Position numbers and translations under genes: made by a program
In this document: positions 56,192-64,000 of the stretch, one piece after another
How positions within the stretch are numbered: position 1 is the first letter of the stretch
How the letters are laid out: the number at the start of each line of letters is the position of its first letter
DNA from: Gymnopilus junonius
Lineage: Eukaryota > Basidiomycota > Agaricomycetes > Agaricales > Galerinaceae
DNA length: 64,000 nt
Assembly: GCA_015501075.1 (NCBI GenBank)
Contig: JADNYJ010000051.1
Location: 124,001-188,000 of the forward strand
Direction: 5' to 3'
The notes under the pieces: model-generated
What the model saw: only the letters and a program-made list of their open reading frames with translations
What the model was told of the DNA's origin: nothing
Databases searched by the model: none

Positions 56192-59100
56192 ATGGTCAAG
56201 GGCAATCCAAAATCTTCTGCCAGCTCAGCCACGAGGAAAAAACATCTCAAAAAGCATGCGAAAGACGATGAGCCTCCTCAGAATCAGAAGAAACCCAAGG
56301 TCAAGGGCGAACGCGGCAAGAAAAAGGAGCCTCGGATTAAGATGTATATTCCACCAGTCAAACCAGCACCTGTTCAACCAGATCCGCTAGAAACGACAGG
56401 TCTGGCTCACACTCTACCCGCGGATCTACTGGTCGTGTTGCGGAATATTAGCAAGAAAGCCCAGGTCACAAAGACTCGAGCATTAGAGGAGTTACAGGCC
56501 GCTTGGGTGAATCCGTGTCTAAAGGAAGGCGAGGAAAGTCATATGGTATATATTTTGGTGGAGATGTTACCGGTGTGGGTGAGTTTGCGTGCATGTATTT
56601 ATGTAGAAATAATATCTCAAGTTTATGTGGCAGCTCCACCATGTCTCTGCATTGTTCATCAATCCCTCTCGTCGCGTGCGATTGTTAGCCGCATCTCTAC
56701 ATGCATCTCTTCTTCAAATACCTCTTGTTCGGGAGCAAGTACTCTTTTTTCTACGTGAATCCTCTTCTACTTCACAATTAGAGAATATTTTGGGAACTTG
56801 GTGTCTTGCGACATATGACGTCGATAGGTCTGTTTCCGGAATAGCCTCAGGCTCTTGGAAGGCGATTATTACGACGGAATCGACAGATGCAGACCATTTG
56901 CATCTCAACGAGAATTTATTTTCGTTCTTAAACTCTTTTGTTCAAAGGGTGGCTTTGGATCCTGCTGGTGTCTATAATTATCTCAACCCATTGCCACCAC
57001 CTCCGCTACCACCTACAACATCCGCAAAGAAAGGAAATGCAAAGCTGTCGACACCTCGAAGAGATGATGGCGACCAGACTCCGCGTTCAAAGCAGGATGA
57101 ACAGGAGGAAAGTGAACAAGATCGTAGAGCAAGACTGCGCATTGCGGCTTTGGGTGCGATACGATGGATAGTCAGCATTTCGTGGACGTCATCAGAAGAA
57201 AACCTGGCTTTCTATCTGAATCCTGCATTTTGGACCGTGATTCACCCTGCAGAATCGGCTCCGTGGGTGGAAGTAGAGAGTTTTGGGTTTGCCCAACCCA
57301 ATGTCCGAAAGGCCGGATGGGTTCTTTCGCAGACATTACTAGTGTCTCAGAAAGGTGATAGTAAACTATCTAACTACATCATTAGTGCTCACATGCTCAC
57401 ATGCCCTTCAGACCACCTTGAACTATTGGTACCAGTTTTGAGCACGGCTATCTTGCGTTCAGCGTGGATTGAGATGGACCCCAACGTCCAAGGCGTCATG
57501 TGGCAACCTCTGCTAACGTTCCTCAAGCGTAAGCTTCTGATCTCTTTGTAATTATAATCAACAATTAATGGAGAAACATAGAATTCCCGCAGAGTTGGAG
57601 TTTGGATGCAAATAGGAAAGATTTTGAAGACGGATCAGGATCCGATTCGGAAGATGACAACGAACCCGCCCAACCAAAGGCTTCTGTGTCTTCGTCTCAA
57701 ATTCCGCGGAAGCCATCGCAGGCTTATCAGGAATTTCTACAATTTTTGCAGATGGGGTGCTCTGGGACACCTATCCAGGGCTATCCAACTGTTGTTATCA
57801 TTATTTCGACTATACCTTCTCCTGTACGTCATTTCGCATAACAGGCTGGCTTTGAAGCTCACTCCGCATTTGTAGATCCTAAATTCATCTATTCTTGATT
57901 CGCCGCTGGCGGAATTTTTTACCTCCTTCTGGAGTGCTGTCGAGGGACGCGCACTCAGCTCGCTACACCGTGTTGCAGCATCCACTGCTTTCCTATCGTC
58001 ACTTCTAGAATGTCTTGTCTTTCTCATCAAACGCTTACACAGTAACAGCCTACGAACTTCCATTCCTGAGACTGAAGGAGGCCAATCGGTACAATCCACG
58101 TCATTAGGGGGCCAAGCACCCTCGGAAGCTTTGGTGCGAGAGCAATTATCCCTAGTATGGGAACAACTTTCCAGCAAAAAATTAAAAGTTGAAGAGAGAG
58201 CCGCAGCACGAATACTTGCTCGGTCTTTGGAATCCCTATCGGGCATCCATCAAGAACTACTGGACGCTGCTTGGGATGTCCTCATCCAGGGCGTGAAGCT
58301 TTCGAGTGCCAAAGAGGAAAATGTACATTTAGTGTCGGCTGCACTGAAGGTGTTCCATGATCGGTTCAAGAAAGGGTCCGAGCTGAGACAGAGAGCCGAC
58401 CAATTGATGGAGGATATCTTGGAGATCGATGTTGAGCGGTGCGAGAGTGCATTGTCGAAGGAGGATGCAGATGAGAAAACCAGCTTTGAACTGCTTGTTA
58501 GCATACTGGATCAGTTTAGAGAAAGTGTTTTCCTCGATGAGAGTTTTGCTAGTGTACGTCATTCATACACTTTTTTTCGCCCATGGGAACTTTGATTGAT
58601 CGCTTACCACTTTGCAGAGACTTGACGCGCTACTCTCTCAGCGTGCTTTCCGTGTCTTGGCTCTTTCGCATTCTTTACTCCTCTCCTATCTCATCCATCG
58701 CAAGAATGAGCTAAGGTGCATGGAAGTATGGCATTCCTTGTTGTCAAGCATTGCTTCAAGCCCTCTTGTTGACCAGGAACCAACAAAAGTTCAGTTGGCC
58801 ACTTATTGATTGCGGCGCAGAGGGGGCAACTGCCCAAATATCTCAGACCTCAATCGGGAGAATTGGATCCGTTGGTTGGCGATTTATTGGAAAAAACGTT
58901 GAGCGGACCTACGGAGTCAGATACTAGTGCGCTTGTAAGACAGATTTTCCTGTCTGCCGGTGTGTATCGACGTTGTTTCAGAATTCTCGATATTTGCTGA
59001 TAACTCCTCAAAGATTACTTCTTGTCGAAATCGGGTCTCAGCACCTTCTTCCAGGTCATCGTTGCCACGTTCACTTCCAATGTCAATGCAACCATTGAAG

Positions 59101-62100
59101 GCCAACTCTCCCCTGCGCCTACTTTTGATGCGGCGATCCACCTCATCGACGTTGTTTTCGTCAAAATACTGCAGGAACCAGACCTCCCAAAGTCGCTCTT
59201 ACCAAACCTTTTCCTGTTTGCGTACTTACTTCCTGCTTCTTCTGGCCATGAGGAAGTGGAAGTTGGTACTCCTCAAGTCAAAGCGAGAGCCTTGTGGAGT
59301 CAATGGCTTGATAAGGCTGCTGACGAGGGGAAGAATGAGATTACAGATATCGTCAAAGATCGGCTGAAGGACATCCTTCGCGATACTACTATTGCACCGA
59401 CGTGAGTTCTAGTTGATATTTGGTTTGTGTTCGATACTAAACTTTGCGGATAGCCCTGAAGCCATTCTTTTTATGGTGGCAACAAACCCTCCAGGTTTAC
59501 ACCTGGGAATCCTCCAAGATCTGTTCCCAACACCTGCCGAGCTTCGATCCATGTTAGGCAAGATCTCTTCCGAGCCCCTTGACTCGAGCATTGCTGTCCT
59601 TGATCCTCTTATTCCACCACCATCTCGTTCATCTTCGCGTCAAAAGTCCATCGAGACTAAATGCACAGACCACAGAGGATTCTCTGCATATGCACGGATC
59701 GTAAACGGACTGCTGCACGTACTAGCCGATGAGAGATGGCTCGCAAAGCGGAACATGTGGGCTCTCCGCCATTTCCTTGCCCTGTCAATATATGCACAAG
59801 ATTTACGGAATGTGCCTTCCGAGGTGTCGAAGAGCCCTGTCTTTGACGACAAAGTCACGCCAGCATCGTTGCTTGGCATCATAACCAAGGTTAAACAGGT
59901 CTCCGTGTATTTGTTCAATTCTGCATCAGACAAGGAAGACAACTCCTGGCGGACGGTCGTGTTGGACCGGCTCTTGAACGAGTTGGCCAAGAAAGATCCA
60001 AAAGAAGGGTTGAACCCACTCCAGATACTCTTGTTTGATGCTATATATTACGCGAAGCAAGGAGATGCTACGCGCGATGCTAGAGCTTTGAAGATGGTTT
60101 TAGACCCGTTGTTGTCAGATGGAGTTGAGGTTGGAGAAGCTGATATGTGGATTCAAGTTGCGAGGAAGCTTGAACGTGCAGGTTTGTCAATCTGTCTCTG
60201 TTTTTTGAAGGAAGCCTTACTGATCACGCCACTTTCTGCAGCTCCTCAAACATCCCTGACCATCATCTCAGCTATTACGGGCACAGGCGTTGAACCTCCT
60301 AAATTGGACAGGTATCGCAATGAGCTTGCAGCTGGCCTCCTTGGTATTAAAGCACGTAAAGCAAACACCGAGGGCCTGCTTACCCTGCGCAAGCTCGCTG
60401 CCACTGCTCCAGCTCCAGAAAGCGACGTCGTCTTCCTCCCACCTCTACGTGCTGTCAATGTCGTTAAGGCATGCCAAGCTTGGGTCCTTGGCGATGAGGA
60501 CGATGAGGACGAGGAGCTAGATGAGGAGCTACAAAGCGCGATGTTACCAATCTTCCTGCATCTTGCTCCTATATTGCAGAATGTCCCTGGTGCTCATTGG
60601 GCGTTCATTTTTGACGTGCTCGAAGCCGTATTGGAGAGTTCTTCAAGTGCTGAGGAGGTTGAAGAAGACGAAGTTGATGAAGGTTCAAGGCTTTCTGGGC
60701 TTGCGAGAGCGTTAAGATTGGTCATGGTGCTCGAGGATTTGGCCAAGAGGAATAAGAGTCTTCGTGCAGAATGGGACGAGAGAAGGGTGGGGATCTTGAC
60801 TATGATCCGGGATCTGAAGGTCATAGGCAGTGGCGAGTCCTTCCTCGATGCAGTGATGTCCTGTGTGATTACTAATTACCTCACTGTAGATTCTGGAGAA
60901 TCATCTTCTTCCATCCCTCGATCTGCCTGCCGGGAACTTGCGCTGTCGATCGTCCAGCACCTGCCTTCATCGCTCATTGATCATGATACATTGTCTAAGG
61001 TACTCATTTTCATTATTACTGAAATACTACTGCTCGGACTCTTGACTCTTTATTGTTCATCAAGGTGTGCCACCTCATAGAAGACCCCTCCACGGTTGTA
61101 CAGAAGATGGCCTACCAACTTTTGAAAGCTGCTGCCAAGAAGCGTACTGAATACTTCGTTATAGAGGCTGGTGTCGATACGGAGGATACTGTACAAGCTA
61201 TACTACCAACGGAATTACTGGAAATTGTTCTCCAGCAGGTCCAGTACGGAGATGGCAACGCTGGCGACGAAGATGACCAGGCTCCCAGCTTGTTTGGACA
61301 CTTGCTGGGATGGATGCTCTTATTCGACCTGTTCCAGGATGTGGTAAGTAATGCCTTAATTGGCAACCATCTCAACCATTGACTGTTAACTGTTCCAGTC
61401 TTTCAAAGTCAAGTCAAGTTATATTGAACAATTGAGAAATTTGAATATCATAGCCGTCCATTTCATCCCGACTTTGCTGAGCATTCTGCGGCTCGATCAA
61501 GGGCTAGCGAAAGCGTTTAAGCTTGATATATGGGCCGTTGATATCTTCTATGTTGATTGTCAGTTTGTTCCCTTTTTTTAATACTCGCTCTGATTCGGGC
61601 AACTATTTTACAGTATACGAACCAGGCAATCCGCACACTATCCCTGTCCTGACAGCACACGTGTATTACCGTGCCCTGCTCACTATTCCATCTCTCATCC
61701 ATTCTTGGGTCCTCGACTGCAAAGATCGTCAACTAATCCAAGCCTTTACCACATATACCTCAACATATTTCTCTCCTGTTCTCATCCAGGCCGAACTCGA
61801 GCACGTCCGCTCACACGCCAGTAGCGATGGACTCGCAGACGAAAATTTCTCCGTCAAGGTTGCTGGAGCTGTGAATGAAGTTGCCGCCGCTTATTCTGTG
61901 GACGAACATCAACTAGAGATCAAATTCCGAATTCCGAACGACTGGCCACTGCACAAAATTGAAGTGCGTGATGTCAAAAAGGTTGGCGTCGACGAGAATA
62001 GATGGCGTGCTTGGGTGTTGGGCGTACAGCAGACAATTTGGGCACATGTGTGTTGCTTCTCTAATTCAGCTCTTCTAGCTTTAACCTCTATGTTCCATAA

Positions 62101-62443
62101 GAATGGCCGAATTATTGATGGCTTAGGAATTTTCAAGAAGAACGTCACTCTTCACTTCGAAGGCCAAGTTGAATGTGCAATTTGTTACTCGTAAGCTCTT
62201 ATGTCGCGTACTAGGTCTTTTTTGATGCTAACTCAACATATCCGTAATAGTATCATTAGCGTCATGGATGGAAGTCTGCCCAAGAAGCCTTGCAAAACCT
62301 GTAAAAACCGTTTCCATGCAGGGTGCTTATATAAGGTGTGTTCCTTGACATGAAAAACTCGCTTTTGCTAATGTGGTGTTTTGTAGTGGTTTAATACAAG
62401 CCATTCGTCAAGTTGCCCTCTCTGTCGGTCGGATATCATATAG
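56192..62443 (+). CDS. LTN1: E3 ubiquitin-protein ligase listerin (LTN1)
   Basis: The ribosome-associated quality-control ligase that ubiquitinates stalled nascent chains on 60S subunits. Start M-V-K-G-N-P-K-S-S-A-S-S-A-T-R-K-K-H (56192). The conserved N-terminal block L-P-A-D-L-L-V-V-L-R-N-I-S-K-K-A-Q-V-T-K-T-R-A-L-E-E-L follows (family: K-K-D-x-x-T-K-x-K-A-L-x-E-L). About 1,700 residues of HEAT/ARM helices follow. The C-terminal RING reads V-E-C-A-I-C-Y-S, K-P-C-K-T-C-K-N-R-F-H-A-G-C-L-Y-K-W-F and C-P-L-C-R-S-D-I-I, split by two introns, stop 62441-62443. Roughly a dozen introns. One junction (58768-58820) is ambiguous and could be a frameshift. A transposon nest ends 129 bp upstream of the ATG. 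Confidence 0.93.
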
Positions 62444-63033
62444 ATGGTTGGAAGTACGTTAACAAATTTGTGATATTTGTAATTGTACAATTGTTTTCTA
62501 CACACATTGAGCCCTTGGCTCATTAGTCAAATTCTATCTTTTTCTGATATAACTGATTCTACCATTTTCACAAGCAGCTGCTGGTCAGACCCGTTGTCAA
62601 GTTCTGCTGCCAGTGGGTGAACCTCTGAACTTGACTTCCTTGCTCTCGACTCTCGACACGGCAGCATCGATTATGCCTGAGGAAGCTGCTTCAACGACAT
62701 AATGTAGTCATGATCTTAAAATCCCAGCACGTCCCATCGCACCCCCGAAGAGCTGATGCTACGCAGTTTCTCGTTCGTGACGTTACTGTCTGTTAGGACG
62801 AGCCATCAGAGTCTTTTCGCTGAGGCCGAGTTTGGCCCGAGTTGACGGCTCTAAGCGCCTTGTCTTTATCAATCTTGAGGACTAGTCAACGAGTTGACGC
62901 TAGTACTGTTCATTCGTTCTCCTCTTTCTGCAGATTTGTCTTTTTTACTATTTATTGAATGAACTTCTGTATGAATTAGTAGAGCTTCCTGGGCGTACGA
63001 CTACCTGCTCAAACTCAGAGCTCAAGTGCCCGA
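62444..63033. other. Convergent 3' intergenic region
   Basis: Between LTN1 and the leftward SGNH-like gene; no gene seen. Holds both 3' ends. Confidence 0.5.
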
Positions 63034-63756
63034 TTACCAATTATGAAAATTTCTCCATGCTTCATCTATCATGACCTCTCCATTTTCGATATAGATCCCT
63101 CCATTCGTCACCAATCTCAGATTTTCTCTTGTCATAGTCACTCCGCTTCGCATGAAATTTCCCGTTGCGCCCTCCTCAATTGACTCTCCTTGAATATCAC
63201 AACTAGTCACATTTATCATCGCAACGTCAAAGTTACAGCGCAACGAGTGAATTTCCCCCGGAGCTGAATCAAGCGTAGAGACGAAAATACAACTGTCATC
63301 CTCAGTGGTCTTATTGTCGAGCACCAGGAAGCAGTGGGACGTGAATCCTTTCGTGAATGGTTGGGTGATATTTATTTCAAACCACTCCTGTACTTGCTGG
63401 AGAGTGTGGTCGAGAAAGGCCGTAGGAGATGAAGTAACAGGGGAAGAAGATCCTTCGGTGATGGTGGTGATATCATTGGTACCCATTATCACAATTAGAT
63501 CGGATACCTGCATGGATAACGTTGGATCATCCAGAAATTCTGAAATGTATTCTTCAACGAATTGTAAGAGGAGGTTTAGGGTCTGCAGAACAGAGATTGA
63601 GCCACGAAAAAATACTACCCGCTGAAATGGGCATTCTGTCTGACTCACGGCGGCTGGGATATCAGCGGTACAGAACACTGGGCATCTACACCCACTATCC
63701 ATCTTTTCTGTTCTAGGGAACGGACACAGATTCTGGAAGAAGCAGTATGTGATCAA
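63034..63756 (-). CDS. SGNH/GDSL-like hydrolase, 3' part; 5' exons unresolved or beyond window
   Basis: The main exon (about 63034-63583 on minus) reads F-V-E-E-Y-I-S-E-F-L, then S-D-L-I-V-I-M-G-T-N-D-I-T-T, matching block III (G-x-N-D) of SGNH hydrolases (esterases/acetylesterases). An intron (GTGAGT near 63652 to TTCTGCAG near 63584) precedes it. It ends A-W-R-N-F-H-N-W at 63034. I could not place block I (G-D-S) or the catalytic block V D-x-x-H with confidence, so it may be incomplete, decayed or extend past 64000. Substrate unknown. Confidence 0.5.
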   Translation of the reverse strand: MITYCFFQNLCPFPRTEKMDSGCRCPVFCTADIPAAVSQTECPFQRVVFFRGSISVLQTLNLLLQFVEEYISEFLDDPTLSMQVSDLIVIMGTNDITTITEGSSSPVTSSPTAFLDHTLQQVQEWFEINITQPFTKGFTSHCFLVLDNKTTEDDSCIFVSTLDSAPGEIHSLRCNFDVAMINVTSCDIQGESIEEGATGNFMRSGVTMTRENLRLVTNGGIYIENGEVMIDEAWRNFHNW

Positions 63757-64000
63757 ACAAGGTCCTTTTGATGCATTCCTAAGTGAGTGTTTAATGTTGA
63801 ACTATGGGACTCCCGATGGTCACGAGTATACAACGAGCGGAGCAAACTGATTTATCCTTCTATTTTCCTCTTTTACTCCTATATTTTTCGGATATCCATT
63901 GAACCAACCTACGGAATCGCGGAGCCGCTGGAGCAACACGACTCACTTATAAACCTCAATTACCAGTCACGGAAAGCTCTCGATGCTTGATCTACACCTC
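63757..64000. other. Window edge, possible upstream exons of the SGNH-like gene
   Basis: Minus-strand coding-like stretches (for example A-F-R-D-W before a GTAATT donor near 63957) may be 5' exons of the SGNH-like gene, but they cannot be joined reliably. Confidence 0.3.

Overview
The window is nuclear DNA of a filamentous basidiomycete, most likely a mushroom-forming Agaricomycete. Evidence: genes are cut by many short (about 50-70 bp) GT-AG introns, are tightly packed on both strands, and include families typical of mushrooms (a membrane protein ending in a W-T-S-F-V-P-H-I tail, a DUF6535-like membrane protein, F-box proteins with unrelated C-terminal halves). There are no operons, CRISPR arrays or bacterial signals.

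Layout. 0-7 kb is accessory and decayed: a broken membrane-protein gene with a CACTA-type MITE in its last exon, an intact cytochrome P450, and a decayed F-box gene. 7-27 kb is mostly housekeeping: a putative spliced membrane protein, the NatA auxiliary subunit NAA15 head to head with the cohesin regulator PDS5 (start codons 44 bp apart), a cholinesterase-like protein that has lost its nucleophile serine, a few small or uncertain genes, SEC65 (SRP19) and a divergent JTB-like membrane protein. 28.8-32.1 kb encodes two secreted proteins, a GH18 chitinase and a small unknown one. 32.5-33.5 kb is a 945-bp transposon with an 8-bp target duplication that carries a PHD-finger exon pair. 34-45 kb holds SWC5 (SWR1 complex), a split membrane-protein pseudogene, an F-box protein, an NmrA-like oxidoreductase, and a divergent B-type cyclin / PTEN-like phosphatase pair. 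45.2-48.7 kb holds an intron-containing tRNA-Asp, two tandem GNAT acetyltransferases and a second NmrA-like oxidoreductase. 49.7-56.1 kb is a transposon graveyard: an internally deleted hAT element, then a nest in which an 8-bp-TSD element contains a second copy of the PHD transposon and is split in its right terminal repeat by a 2-kb Mutator-like element with 138-bp TIRs and 9-bp TSDs. That nest ends 129 bp before the start codon of LTN1 (listerin), which fills 56.2-62.4 kb. A partial SGNH/GDSL-like gene closes the window.

The core genes serve co- and post-translational protein handling (NAA15, SEC65, LTN1), chromatin and cohesion (PDS5, SWC5) and cell cycle/signalling (cyclin B, PTEN-like). 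They are not a pathway cluster. The most striking signals are the transposon-borne PHD finger present in two inverted copies, the nested insertions in the LTN1 promoter, the neuroligin-like loss of the esterase nucleophile, the very short NAA15-PDS5 spacer, and two likely GC-AG introns, one inside the PTEN P-loop. Exon boundaries were placed by eye from splice motifs and family conservation.
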